Source of the DNA: DATMNR01 sp963702765
GTDB lineage: Bacteria; Chloroflexota; Ktedonobacteria; Ktedonobacterales; Ktedonobacteraceae
DNA length: 25,057 bases
Assembly: GCA_963702765.1 (NCBI GenBank)
Contig: CAVPEB010000002.1
Location: forward strand, 1-25,057
Direction: 5' to 3'
The translations under genes were made by a program, and so were the position numbers. Positions 7,416-15,979 of this stretch are shown here, piece after piece. Under the pieces are notes generated by a model. That model made no database searches, was not told the origin of the DNA, and saw only the letters and a list, made by a program, of their open reading frames with translations. The stretch's first letter is position 1; each line of letters begins with the position of its first letter.

Positions 7416-8138
7416 ATGTTTCAAGATCGAATACGGTATGAATTACGCATTATGGGAATATGGATGATACTTATCCCTCCTTTGATCATACTAACTTTTG
7501 TCCTACTGGGACTCATGCTAACGATCATGCAGGTAGATCACCTGAGAATCTCTCAAGTATTAACCGCGAGTTTAGAGATGGTACTTCCACTATCAGCGGG
7601 TTTATTAACGGCATCCATCGTTAGCTATGACACTTCAATTGAATTGCAATTGACCATGCCAAAAACGTATCGGTTGACAGCATTCTTTCGTTTGGGTTTG
7701 ATTGTTGTCTGGACAAGCTGTATAGCACTCTTTTCTAGTGTATTCATGTATCATCTGAGACTTTGGCGTGTTCCATCGCAGGTTGAAACCTGGAAAGTCT
7801 TACCACAATTTCTAATCGGACAGTTAACATGGATTGCACCTCTTTTCTGGCTTGTGGGCGTAGGCTTTTCTCTTGCGTTGTGTATTCGAAGCCGTTCAGC
7901 CAGTAGTGCACTGCTTGGCGGAATATGGATGATAGAAGCGATCTTCTACGGATATTTTGCTTTCATCGATTGGTTAAAACCATTGTTTCTTTTTCCAACA
8001 ACACTTGACCCAACTATTAGTTTCTGGTTGAGTAATCGCATCGTGTTACTTGTCACGGCAAGTGTACTTCTACTACTAGATTGGTTCCTGTTGCGCAATA
8101 CAGAGATACTCCTGCAAGGAATTACGATCGAAGACTAA
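7416..8138 (+). CDS. ABC transporter permease-like membrane protein
   Basis: 240 aa. About six hydrophobic membrane segments are visible, near residues 14-37, 53-70, 88-110, 133-155, 163-180 and 208-228. There is no signal peptide or recognisable catalytic motif. The size and topology fit a membrane subunit of an ABC-2 type exporter. GAGGAG precedes the ATG at 7416. It is the first gene of a run with an ATPase (8194), a second membrane protein (9141), a response regulator and a histidine kinase, so the likely role is export of, or resistance to, a membrane-active compound under two-component control. The substrate is unknown. Confidence 0.78.
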   Translation: MFQDRIRYELRIMGIWMILIPPLIILTFVLLGLMLTIMQVDHLRISQVLTASLEMVLPLSAGLLTASIVSYDTSIELQLTMPKTYRLTAFFRLGLIVVWTSCIALFSSVFMYHLRLWRVPSQVETWKVLPQFLIGQLTWIAPLFWLVGVGFSLALCIRSRSASSALLGGIWMIEAIFYGYFAFIDWLKPLFLFPTTLDPTISFWLSNRIVLLVTASVLLLLDWFLLRNTEILLQGITIED

Positions 8139-8193
8139 AGAATATGCACTTTCAATACATCGATTATTGGAATCAAAGATTAGGAGAACCTTC

Positions 8194-9090
8194 ATGATGA
8201 ATATCACAATCAATCACCTCGATAAAACCTATCGTGGCGGAATTCACGCGCTTAACAATGTGACGATAACGATTGCAAGCGGAATGTTTGGCTTGTTAGG
8301 GCCAAATGGCGCTGGAAAAACGACACTTATGCGTATCCTCACAGGAATTCTACGTCCAACGAATGGAAAGCTACAAATTGGTGAGTACAACGTGAATAGT
8401 GAGGAGGGTCGCAAAGCGATCAGACATATTCTGGGCTACTTGCCACAAGATTTTGGTGTCTATCCCGATCTCTCTGCCCGTGAATTCCTCGATTATATCG
8501 GCATCCTTAAAGGACTGAGTGATCGAACCGGGCGTCAAAGACGTGTTGAGGAATTACTCGAAATTGTTTCACTTACACCGGTATCTAATCGCAAACTAAA
8601 GACATTCTCTGGTGGTATGAAGCGACGTATTGGGATTGCGCAGGCATTACTCAATGATCCAAAGTTGTTGATTGTGGATGAGCCTACAGCGGGGCTTGAT
8701 CCTGAAGAGCGCATTCGCTTCCGTAATTTATTATCGGATTTAGGTGGAAATCGGACGATCCTACTTTCAACCCATATAGTAGAAGATATCGCTCAAACGT
8801 GTCAGAAACTTGCCATTATGAAAGGTGGTCACATCATTTTCCAGGGTACCGTGTCTGACTTACTCAGTACGGCGCAGGGCAAAGTTTGGATCGTCACTAC
8901 TCAAGGACTCAAACCCGAAGGAAATATTACGGTCATGTCTACACTGCATTTGAGCGGTTCAGTACAACACCGTGTTGTTGGAGAACTTTCCAACTATACT
9001 GGAGCGATACTGACAGAGCCAAACCTCGAGGATAGCTATGTTTGGCAGATGCATGAACAACGTATACCTATACAGGTAAATACTCTATAA
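8194..9090 (+). CDS. ABC transporter ATP-binding protein
   Basis: 298 aa from the ATG at 8194, which has AGGAG (8182-8186) in front; a TTG at 8167 in frame is less likely. It has all motifs of an ABC ATPase: Walker A GPNGAGKTT at 36-44, Q-loop 'LPQDFGVYPDLSAREFL', signature 'TFSGGMKRRIGIAQALL', Walker B 'LLIVDEPTAGLDPEE' and the H-loop His in 'STHIVED'. The C-terminal 80 residues form the extra domain common in ABC-2 exporters (NatA/CcmA/DrrA-like). It should power the two flanking permeases, forming one cytoplasmic-membrane exporter complex. Gap of 55 bases to the upstream gene and 50 to the downstream gene. Confidence 0.93.
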   Translation: MMNITINHLDKTYRGGIHALNNVTITIASGMFGLLGPNGAGKTTLMRILTGILRPTNGKLQIGEYNVNSEEGRKAIRHILGYLPQDFGVYPDLSAREFLDYIGILKGLSDRTGRQRRVEELLEIVSLTPVSNRKLKTFSGGMKRRIGIAQALLNDPKLLIVDEPTAGLDPEERIRFRNLLSDLGGNRTILLSTHIVEDIAQTCQKLAIMKGGHIIFQGTVSDLLSTAQGKVWIVTTQGLKPEGNITVMSTLHLSGSVQHRVVGELSNYTGAILTEPNLEDSYVWQMHEQRIPIQVNTL

Positions 9091-9140
9091 GAGTCTTTTT
9101 TATAGCTTTTGGCAATGATGCCTGAATGGAGGAATTTGTT

Positions 9141-9920
9141 ATGAATCAACGAGTGACATTCCTTGGTGTGTTGAAATATGAGTTTTATATGCAGCTACAC
9201 CGTCGAGCATTGTGGATCTCGTTCATCGCATTGGGATTGTTTTTTACCCAATTCCATCAACCATGGTTTAGACCAATTACCACCTCTGCCAGTGATTCAA
9301 TCATTTACTGGACCGGAATTGTTCAATCATTTCTTGCTGTAGTGGCTGGTCTCTTATTGGCTGATCGTTTACCAAGAGATCGTCGGATAAAGGTCGATGA
9401 GTTGTTTAACGCGCTACCTTGTACAGTCAGTACGCGAATCTTTGGTAAATACCTGGGTAGCACCATTGCAACACTTGTACCCATGTTCGCAATTTATAGC
9501 ATTGGTGCTGCGTATATTGTTGTACGCTGGAATACATTGCAGGTACTTCCGCTAGCATTGGTTTCCTTTGCTGCAATTGTAATTCCGGGTGTAATGTTCA
9601 TCGGGGCATTTTCTATAGCCTGCACCGCGATTATCTGGATACCGTTATACCAAATTCTCTTTGTTGGCTATTGGTTTTGGGGAAATCTGCTTCCGAATGT
9701 TGGTATTCCTACATTGAGCGCAACCATTCTCACGCCCGTTGGAGGCTTCATATGCACTGGATTCTTTAACCCTCATGGAAAAGAAGGAGTATGTTCACCG
9801 GGTATTCAGGGTGCGACAGCTCTCCTGGGTGCTGAAAGTTTTCTTCTCCTTCTTGGAACAGCAATTCTGGTTATTGTTGCCTTAATATGCTATCTCAAGT
9901 GGCAACAAGCTCGCCAATAG
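9141..9920 (+). CDS. ABC-2 type transporter permease
   Basis: 259 aa from the ATG at 9141 with GGAGGA 7 bases upstream. Six membrane segments can be seen near residues 25-42, 58-75, 105-128, 136-160, 162-182 and 228-250. Between TM2 and TM3 lies a cytoplasmic coupling loop 'DRLPRDRRIKVDELFNALPCT' type sequence, as in permeases of the NatB/ABC-2 group where a charged 'R..R..kvdEl..alP' segment is typical. It lies in the same operon as the ATPase. A Cys-containing extracytoplasmic loop (FNPHGKEGVCSPGIQG) precedes the last TM. The transported compound cannot be predicted. Confidence 0.82.
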   Translation: MNQRVTFLGVLKYEFYMQLHRRALWISFIALGLFFTQFHQPWFRPITTSASDSIIYWTGIVQSFLAVVAGLLLADRLPRDRRIKVDELFNALPCTVSTRIFGKYLGSTIATLVPMFAIYSIGAAYIVVRWNTLQVLPLALVSFAAIVIPGVMFIGAFSIACTAIIWIPLYQILFVGYWFWGNLLPNVGIPTLSATILTPVGGFICTGFFNPHGKEGVCSPGIQGATALLGAESFLLLLGTAILVIVALICYLKWQQARQ

Positions 9921-10001
9921 GAGTACTCTTCTCACCCTATGATAGACTGTAGTCAAGCATTTTATTGATCTCTATAACACAAAAGTGTTAGGGCCCATTC
10001 C

Positions 10002-10703
10002 ATGACGAAGATACTATTGGTCGAAGACGCATACGACCTGGCAAAAATGATTATAAGTGAATTGGAAGCTGAAGGCTACCACGTCTTTCATATGTGTGAT
10101 GGAGTAAGTGCGTTAGAGGCACATACAAAGGAACAGCCATCTCTCGTAATTCTGGATTGGATGTTGCCTGAGCTTGATGGCTTAGAGGTATTACGCCGAA
10201 TTCGACAGACTTCTTCCACCCCTGTGTTAATGCTCACTGCCCGCGGCCAGGAAACAGATCGGGTAGTTGGTCTCGAACTTGGAGCTGATGACTATCTTAC
10301 CAAGCCTTTCAGTATGCGTGAGTTGATCGCACGGGTTCGCGCGTTACTACGACGCGTGCAGGTCATACAGCAGATACTGCTAGCCGATCAGAATGTGGGT
10401 GATGTACCTCTCACATATGATCGGCTATATCTAAATCCAGACTCACACCTCGTCACAATAGATAGCGTTCCGATTGAGCTCAGCCCGATTGAGTTTGCGC
10501 TTCTGCACCTATTTATACGAAGCCCTGGTCGAGCTTTTAGTCGTACATACCTGCTCGACACCATTTGGGGTGAGACGTATGTCGGAGGTGATAGATCAGT
10601 AGACAATACCATCCTGCGTTTGCGTAAAAAGCTAGGAACTATGGGCGAAAATATTGAGGCAGTGTGGGGCATTGGTTACAAGTTTCGACCTGAAAGGCAT
10701 TGA
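10002..10703 (+). CDS. OmpR/PhoB-family response regulator
   Basis: 233 aa. The receiver domain (1-115) has the acidic pair E8/D9, the phospho-acceptor D52 ('VILDWMLPELDG'), T79 and K101 ('YLTKPFS'). The C-terminal winged helix (about 135-230) carries 'IELSPIEFALLHLFIRSPGRAFSR', then 'GDRSVDNTILRLRKKLG', the OmpR recognition helix, and the closing 'WGIGYKF'. It should bind promoter DNA after phosphorylation by the kinase encoded next, with which it is nearly joined. It lies 81 bases after the exporter genes, so the regulator and exporter probably belong to one functional unit. A modest promoter (TAGTCA, 17 bases, TATAAC) can be read in that gap. Confidence 0.95.
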   Translation: MTKILLVEDAYDLAKMIISELEAEGYHVFHMCDGVSALEAHTKEQPSLVILDWMLPELDGLEVLRRIRQTSSTPVLMLTARGQETDRVVGLELGADDYLTKPFSMRELIARVRALLRRVQVIQQILLADQNVGDVPLTYDRLYLNPDSHLVTIDSVPIELSPIEFALLHLFIRSPGRAFSRTYLLDTIWGETYVGGDRSVDNTILRLRKKLGTMGENIEAVWGIGYKFRPERH

Positions 10704-10705
10704 AA

Positions 10706-11656
10706 ATGCGTTGGTATTCTCTCTTTCTTCGCGTTCATCCAACGCGCGCATTGCTGGAGGCGCTCATCTTAGGAATAACAGGTTGGATCGCTCTGTTCAT
10801 TCTTAAGCAGTATCTGCCCTCATTCATCTGGCAAATAGGTATCAGCCTATGCATCGGTTTAGGCTGTGTCCTCTGGTATGCTTTGAGACTATACCTGCCC
10901 AATGGAGATAAGCGACAACAAGTACTTTTTGAAGTCACAACGGGCGGTATCTTATGCATTCTGCTTGCAATTACAGAACTCATAGTTACGCTGATACTAC
11001 GGCAGGGAACAGCCTCTAGTGAACTTTGGCAAGGTCCTTTCAGACCTTTATTGTTGACAGCCGTTGCCTGCATACTTAACTATGTGATGTTCCTTCTTTT
11101 CCGCCTGATTGTGCGTTTATGGTTGTTTTGGAATGACCTGCGACGCAAGCAATTGGTTTGGGAATTAACCTACGCGCATGTTCTAGTCATGCTTTTCTTG
11201 ACTGGATCGTTGCTTGTCCTTCTTGAGATACTTATCATCACTCGTTTTTCCGATGTCTTTCTTGTGGTATCAACAACACTTGGACTGTTGGTTCTGAGTG
11301 CCATCGCGTTAATCGCCATCATTCCCCTATCGATCTTATTCTCATACCTGGTTATGCGACGTACTACTCAACGAGTAAAAACTCTTGCTGCCGCTACAAG
11401 CACATTACGCGAGGGCAATTATGACATTCGTATACAAGTAGTCGGCGAAGATGAGGTAGCTCAACTTCAGGCTAATTTTAACTCAATGGCGAGCAACCTT
11501 GAACATTCAATGCGCGAGCTACAGGAAGAACGTGATAGGGTTGCCGCATTGCTGAATGAACGTCGCCAGTTAATTGCAAGCGTCTCTCACGAATTACGCA
11601 CTCCCGTTGCAACACTACGCAGCTATTTTGGAAACGACTCTTACACATTGGGGTGA
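10706..11656 (+). CDS. Histidine kinase, N-terminal part (sensor, HAMP, H-box) before a frameshift
   Basis: The ATG at 10706 has AAAGG 8 bases upstream; a TTG at 10700 overlaps the regulator's stop. The N-terminal 215 residues contain about six membrane segments, a membrane-embedded sensor without a large external domain. A HAMP linker ('MRRTTQRVKTLAAATSTLREGNYDI') follows, then a short coiled region and the H-box 'SVSHELRTP' with the phospho-accepting His. Soon after, the frame runs into a TGA because of one extra T in the TTTT run at 11626-11629; removing it gives '...RSYLETTLTHWGERS...' and joins this part to the ATPase domain at 11628-12326. The whole kinase would be about 540 aa. Whether the shift is real or a consensus error is discussed in the findings. 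Confidence 0.85.
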   Translation: MRWYSLFLRVHPTRALLEALILGITGWIALFILKQYLPSFIWQIGISLCIGLGCVLWYALRLYLPNGDKRQQVLFEVTTGGILCILLAITELIVTLILRQGTASSELWQGPFRPLLLTAVACILNYVMFLLFRLIVRLWLFWNDLRRKQLVWELTYAHVLVMLFLTGSLLVLLEILIITRFSDVFLVVSTTLGLLVLSAIALIAIIPLSILFSYLVMRRTTQRVKTLAAATSTLREGNYDIRIQVVGEDEVAQLQANFNSMASNLEHSMRELQEERDRVAALLNERRQLIASVSHELRTPVATLRSYFGNDSYTLG

Positions 11657-12326
11657 GCGCTCTACACCCATAACACAACGTGAATTGCAGGAAATGGAAG
11701 ACGAAGTAATCCATCTCCAACTCCTCATTGATGATCTTTTCAGTTTGGCACGATCAGAAGTTGGAAAACTCGAGCTACGGTGTGAATTAACTGATGTCGG
11801 CCAGCTTGTTAGAGAGGTTGTCGAGAAAGTCGCGCACTTAGTATGGCAGTCAAACAGAATTGAGATGGTTGCAAATACGCCATCAGAAATTGTAGATGCA
11901 CTTGTTGATCCAAAGCGATTGGAGCAAGTACTACGAAATCTCCTTCATAATGCTGTTCGGCATACGACACCTGGAGGGATTGTTGCTGTTGAAGTTAAAG
12001 AAGAACCCGAGGCAGTTCTCATCCAGGTCAAGGATACAGGTGAAGGAATTTCGCCCAAAGATTTGCCTTACATTTGGGAGCGTTTCTATCAAACGGAGAT
12101 ATCCCAAACTCACATGGATGGTGGTGCAGGACTTGGTCTTGCATTAGTCAAAGAGTGGATAGAGGAAATGGGCGGCACCGTATCAGTTGAAAGTATTGTC
12201 GATGAGGGTAGTTGCTTTTCGCTCCATTTACCTCGAACAATTGAATTCGATGGTGAAACGACTGCTAAAGGGTCCATGTCAGGTTACACTGAAGCAGCAC
12301 TCGAGTTGGGTGACCGCAGTGGTTAA
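11628..12326 (+). CDS. Histidine kinase, C-terminal part (dimerisation helix and HATPase_c) after the frameshift
   Basis: This is the second part of the kinase, in a different frame from 10706-11656. It starts within the dimerisation hairpin ('LETTLTHWGERSTPITQRELQEMEDEV') and holds the complete catalytic domain: N-box 'LEQVLRNLLHNAVRHT', G1 'VKDTGEGIS', F-box 'IWERFY' and G2 'GGAGLGLALVKEWIEEMGG'. The open frame extends upstream to a TTG at 11574, but the residues before 11628 are not kinase-like. All motifs are intact and no further stop is present, which argues that the frameshift is recent or an error. A tail of about 25 residues after the last strand is of no known function. Confidence 0.85.
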   Translation: METTLTHWGERSTPITQRELQEMEDEVIHLQLLIDDLFSLARSEVGKLELRCELTDVGQLVREVVEKVAHLVWQSNRIEMVANTPSEIVDALVDPKRLEQVLRNLLHNAVRHTTPGGIVAVEVKEEPEAVLIQVKDTGEGISPKDLPYIWERFYQTEISQTHMDGGAGLGLALVKEWIEEMGGTVSVESIVDEGSCFSLHLPRTIEFDGETTAKGSMSGYTEAALELGDRSG

Positions 12327-12344
12327 AGTTTCTATTCTCTTTTC

Positions 12345-12881
12345 TTACAACTCAATACGATACAACTGCATACCTTTTAACACAGGTTCATCTGTTGAGT
12401 ACATATCGAACTTTGCTGCCAGTCTCTTTGATGCAGAATCTTCAATAGGTAGCAACGCTTCAAAGTACATCGGAAAACTTTGTTGTTGAGCTTCAAATTC
12501 AAATTCGGATGCACATAAGCGTGCGTGATTGAGAGAACAAATCAATAAAGCCTGACCTGCTCCGCGCCTTCGATGATGCGGGATTACAGCTCCTTCGCAA
12601 AGGAAATGATAGGCATGATGGCTCCGGCGCATCTGTAACACAGTATATCCTACAACCTCTCCCTCAATACCATCCAACACATCTCCCTGGCCCCAATTAT
12701 TGAGGTCATCGTCATCATCAGTGATAAGAAAGACATTTGATCCATCTTGTAGTTCTGGCTGCAGTAGCCATTCTTCGAAGTCGACTATGCTCATCGAGTC
12801 TACATTATCGGCCTGGGCAGCAAGTTGCTGTATGTGAGCGAGTGTCGGGATATCTCCCTGCCGGTAGTAACGAATTCGCAT
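12345..12881 (-). CDS. GNAT family N-acetyltransferase
   Basis: 178 aa from the ATG at 12881, where 'MRIRYYRQGD' is a typical GNAT beginning and AGGAG lies 10 bases upstream; a longer frame starting at 12926 has no ribosome site and overlaps the predicted promoter. The fold is seen in an N-terminal 'YYRQGDIPTLAHI', a central strand 'EVVGYTVLQM' and motif A 'GAVIPHHRRRGAGQALL', whose RRGAG binds the acetyl-CoA pyrophosphate. An acidic run of five Asp (TDDDDDLNN) lies in the loop before the central strands. Substrate unknown. It converges on the histidine kinase gene with an 18-base gap and no terminator hairpin. Confidence 0.87.
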   Translation of the reverse strand: MRIRYYRQGDIPTLAHIQQLAAQADNVDSMSIVDFEEWLLQPELQDGSNVFLITDDDDDLNNWGQGDVLDGIEGEVVGYTVLQMRRSHHAYHFLCEGAVIPHHRRRGAGQALLICSLNHARLCASEFEFEAQQQSFPMYFEALLPIEDSASKRLAAKFDMYSTDEPVLKGMQLYRIEL

Positions 12882-12911
12882 ACTCTGTTTGCTCCTAAAA
12901 AAGCTCCTGAT

Positions 12912-12946
12912 TGTATGATCATACACCGCAACCTATTTAGATGCAA
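12912..12946 (-). promoter_or_regulatory. Promoter with a 14-bp palindromic operator on the -10 box, GNAT gene
   Basis: On the minus strand TTGCAT is followed after 17 bases by TATGAT (12918-12923). The -10 box lies inside the perfect palindrome TGTATGATCATACA (12912-12925). A dimeric regulator bound there would block RNA polymerase directly. The rest of 12926-13135 shows no further clear signal apart from the Shine-Dalgarno of the next gene. Confidence 0.55.
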
Positions 12947-13135
12947 TGTTTATATTTCCTTTTGAGATCACAACAAAGAGGTTCACCGCAATACTTCGCT
13001 AGCAACTCTACCTTTATGTAAGATATACTTTTAGTAACCAATATCGTTCCTTCAGCATATTTCGTTATCTAAGGCAAACAGCATTGTTTCCATAAACGAA
13101 GAATGCGTTACTGAACTAGCCAAAGGAGTCTTATC

Positions 13136-14293
13136 TTGCCTGACCTCACTCATTTAGAACGTATTCGCCAGCAAATGCCTGCCACTACTTCACACATTTA
13201 CCTTAATACAGGTACCTTCGGTCCCCTACCCGATTGTGTAACCCAAGCTATGCAAGAATGTATTCGAAATGACTGGCAAAATGGCCGATTAGGAGCCGCA
13301 GCTTTTGAGACCATCGGAACAACGTATAGCAACGCCCGCAAGAGAGTGGCCAGTCTCTTGAATGCTGATGTAGATGAAATTGCCCTCACAGATAACACAG
13401 GCGAAGGCCTTAATATTATCAGCTTTGGTATCAATTGGCATGAAGGTGACGAGGTTATTACAACGCAGCACGAGCATATCAGCTTATTAGCGCCTTTATA
13501 CCAGTTAAGAGACCGTTATGGAATAGTTATCCGCGTTGCTGATATAGGTCCTACAGCAGAACTCCCTGTTCTCAAAGCCATTGCAGATCTCGTAACACCT
13601 CGCACACGGCTGATCTCCATTTCGCATGTCACCTGGACTACGGGAGCAGTTCTCAACATCAGCGAAGTTGCATATATGGGACGAGAATGGGGCATACCTG
13701 TGTTGATTGACGGCGCACAGTCGGCTGGAGCAATTCCTATAGATGTGAAAGCCCTTGGCGTCGACTTCTACGCTATCCCCATGCAGAAATGGCTGTGTGG
13801 TCCAGACGGTACCGGAGCGCTCTACGTTCGAAAGGAGATGCTTCATCTCCTATCTCCAACCTATGTTGGCTACTGGTCGATCAAGCATGAGGAAGGTTTT
13901 GAATGGGAACTCCTCGATAGTGCTCAACGCTTCGAGGTAGGAGGTCGGCAAACTGCAGCTATAGCAGGACAAGCAGCAGTATTGAACTGGTTGGAGAAGA
14001 TAGTCGGCCACAAGTGGTTATTTGAACGCATAATATCACTGAGTGGATACGCTTATAAGGCTCTTAGAGAAGTGCCAGGATTAACCATACTTACACCTCG
14101 ACCGGGAGAGAGTGGACTCGTCACGTTTACTTTAGATGGGCAAGATGATGCACAGATAGTTACGCTTCTCCGAGACAAATACAATATATTTATCCGCAAC
14201 ATTCCTTCTACGAAATCATTGCGTATTTCAACGGGCTTCTATAATACCCAGGAAGAAATAGATAAACTGGTCGATGCTTTGAAGGAGGTGTAG
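13136..14293 (+). CDS. Class V aminotransferase (PLP-dependent)
   Basis: 385 aa, TTG start with AAAGGAG (13122-13128) 7 bases before it. The fold-type I PLP signature is clear: 'YLNTGTFGPLP' at the N-terminus, 'TDNTGEGLNI' (phosphate-binding loop), 'TQHEHISLLAPL', 'HVTWTTGAVL', 'VLIDGAQSAGAIPIDV' with the Asp that contacts the pyridine N and the following Gln, and 'MQKWLCGPDGTGALYV' with the Schiff-base Lys. It belongs to the isopenicillin N epimerase/cysteine desulfurase-like group; no desulfurase Cys loop is evident, so amino-acid lyase, epimerase or transaminase activity is more likely. The next gene, 69 bases on, is an amine-oxidising flavoenzyme, which suggests joint catabolism of an amino acid or amine. 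Confidence 0.9.
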   Translation: MPDLTHLERIRQQMPATTSHIYLNTGTFGPLPDCVTQAMQECIRNDWQNGRLGAAAFETIGTTYSNARKRVASLLNADVDEIALTDNTGEGLNIISFGINWHEGDEVITTQHEHISLLAPLYQLRDRYGIVIRVADIGPTAELPVLKAIADLVTPRTRLISISHVTWTTGAVLNISEVAYMGREWGIPVLIDGAQSAGAIPIDVKALGVDFYAIPMQKWLCGPDGTGALYVRKEMLHLLSPTYVGYWSIKHEEGFEWELLDSAQRFEVGGRQTAAIAGQAAVLNWLEKIVGHKWLFERIISLSGYAYKALREVPGLTILTPRPGESGLVTFTLDGQDDAQIVTLLRDKYNIFIRNIPSTKSLRISTGFYNTQEEIDKLVDALKEV

Positions 14294-14362
14294 TGGTTGC
14301 CCATCACACAAGCAAACTAATTTGTTGAGCATATCTCAAACAGGAGAAAGGATCAACAAGCC

Positions 14363-15703
14363 TTGAATACCCTACATCCTTTACGCCACACATCGGCAGA
14401 ACATGTTGTCCTCATCGGCGGAGGCTCAACAAACGCTCTTACAGCTGTGCGCCTTGCAGAACGAGGATTCCGTGTTACCATTCTTGAAAAAGCAAAAATT
14501 GGGAATGGCTCATCAAGTCGCTCGGCAGCTGGTATTCGCGCACAGTTCAGCATTGAAGAAACTGTTGTGGGTATGCAATATTCTGAATGGTGGTATACAC
14601 AGTTTCATGAGATTCTGCACACTCCGATTGAAAGAAATCAACCTGTTATGCAACAGAATGGATACCTCTTTCTCTACGAGGATCCGGAACAAGCTGCGCC
14701 GGCCTGGAAACCTGGCATCCGAAGTGCAGCAGCACAATCATGGCATCAAGCTCAGGCCAACGTTGCAATGCAACGAAAAGTCGGATTACCGGTCGAAATT
14801 CTCACTCCAAAAGAGGTCAATCAACGCTGGCCGCACATTGAGCCCGATCATCTTATAGGAGCAACATGGTGTCCTACAGATGGATTTCTCTTTCCTCAGA
14901 TGATCTACATGGAAGGCTTTCGACGCGCGCAAGAGTTAGGCGCAACTTTGATGCAGGATACGGAAGTTATTGGAGCCACGCTTCGTGGAGGTCGCATCAT
15001 CGCCCTTGAAACTACCAGAGGCCTCATAGAGGCTGACTGGTTCGTCAATGGGACCAATGCCTGGGCTCCTCGACTCAATCGGTGTATTGGTGGAATGCCG
15101 CTTCCCATTTCACCTCTCAAGCGCTATCACTATTTCCTGAAACCAGATAGACTAATCATGAGCCGTGAGGAATGGCTTCATTTGCCTATGACCATCTACG
15201 GCATGGGTGCCGGTCGAGGAGCCCATAGTCGTCCGGAGAACGAATTGTTGATGCTTGCCTGGGCACATGAGACCTTGCCTGAGCCCAATTTCAGCGATGA
15301 AGATCAGGATCGAATCGACCCTCCATTTAATCATAGCAATGGTATTGACAACTACGGTTACGCCATCGTCGAGCAGATGATGGCCTTTACACCACGTTTA
15401 GCTGATGCTGGTGGATTGACAGCAACTTCGTCTGGCTTCTACGGTACAACTCCTGATGCAAACCCGTTGATTGGCTTTGACGCCAACCTGGACAATCTTG
15501 TCCACGCTGCCGGTTTCTCAGGGCACGGTTTAATGCATGCACCCATCACTGCCCTCCTTGTAGAAGCAATCATTGCGGGAGATGTTGAGGATGGACGGCA
15601 GGTTCGTCTCCCACCGCCATTTAACATGCATTCTATAGACCTTAGTGCTTTCGCTCCAACCCGGTCTTTTACACCATCTAAGAAAGAAGCGCTTGTGCTG
15701 TAG
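14363..15703 (+). CDS. DAO-type FAD-dependent oxidoreductase (sarcosine/glycine oxidase-like)
   Basis: 446 aa, TTG start with AGGAGAAAGGA 10 bases upstream. The N-terminal dinucleotide-binding fold 'VVLIGGGSTNALTAVRLAERG' has the first two glycines of GxGxxG but Asn in place of the third. It is followed by 'VTILEKAKIGNGSSSRSAAGIRAQFS', the usual DAO segment after the FAD ribose-binding Glu. The C-terminal 'GFYGTTPDANPLIG' and 'AAGFSGHGLMHAPITALLVEAII' are the conserved closing motif of the sarcosine oxidase/dimethylglycine dehydrogenase beta-type group. It should oxidise the C-N bond of a secondary or primary amine. It is paired with the aminotransferase upstream. Exact substrate unknown. Confidence 0.9.
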   Translation: MNTLHPLRHTSAEHVVLIGGGSTNALTAVRLAERGFRVTILEKAKIGNGSSSRSAAGIRAQFSIEETVVGMQYSEWWYTQFHEILHTPIERNQPVMQQNGYLFLYEDPEQAAPAWKPGIRSAAAQSWHQAQANVAMQRKVGLPVEILTPKEVNQRWPHIEPDHLIGATWCPTDGFLFPQMIYMEGFRRAQELGATLMQDTEVIGATLRGGRIIALETTRGLIEADWFVNGTNAWAPRLNRCIGGMPLPISPLKRYHYFLKPDRLIMSREEWLHLPMTIYGMGAGRGAHSRPENELLMLAWAHETLPEPNFSDEDQDRIDPPFNHSNGIDNYGYAIVEQMMAFTPRLADAGGLTATSSGFYGTTPDANPLIGFDANLDNLVHAAGFSGHGLMHAPITALLVEAIIAGDVEDGRQVRLPPPFNMHSIDLSAFAPTRSFTPSKKEALVL

Positions 15704-15716
15704 AAAATCAGAACTC

Positions 15717-15740
15717 ACAAAAACCGCCCATGTGGGCGGG
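15717..15740 (-). terminator. Intrinsic terminator of the 5S rRNA gene
   Basis: On the minus strand CCGCCC-ACAT-GGGCGG is followed by five T (15719-15723). It starts 6 bases after the 5S 3' end. On the plus strand the same hairpin is not followed by a T run, so it serves the 5S only. Confidence 0.85.
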
Positions 15741-15744
15741 CGAA

Positions 15745-15858
<114 letters not shown>

Positions 15859-15897
15859 TTCACCTGCACATACAGGCGGTTTCTCTTGACACGGTGT

Positions 15898-15926
15898 ATA
15901 TTATCATAGTCGGGATAACCTGTCAA
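15898..15926 (-). promoter_or_regulatory. Promoter of the solitary 5S rRNA
   Basis: TTGACA (15921-15926, minus strand) and TAATAT (15898-15903) are separated by 17 bases. Transcription would begin near 15891, giving a leader of about 33 nt before the mature 5S. It lies between the smc stop codon and the 5S. Confidence 0.75.
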
Positions 15927-15979
15927 TACTTTTTTCATGAGTTTTTTAAATTTCATGAGCAAGATTATCAAGCAGACAG

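Noticed and set aside
11621..11660. Programmed ribosomal frameshift in the histidine kinase
   Set aside because: There is no typical slippery heptamer with a following pseudoknot, and similar run-length shifts occur elsewhere in the window.
15717..15740. Bidirectional terminator serving also the oxidoreductase gene at 14363-15703
   Set aside because: On the plus strand the hairpin is followed by GCGAAA and not a T run.
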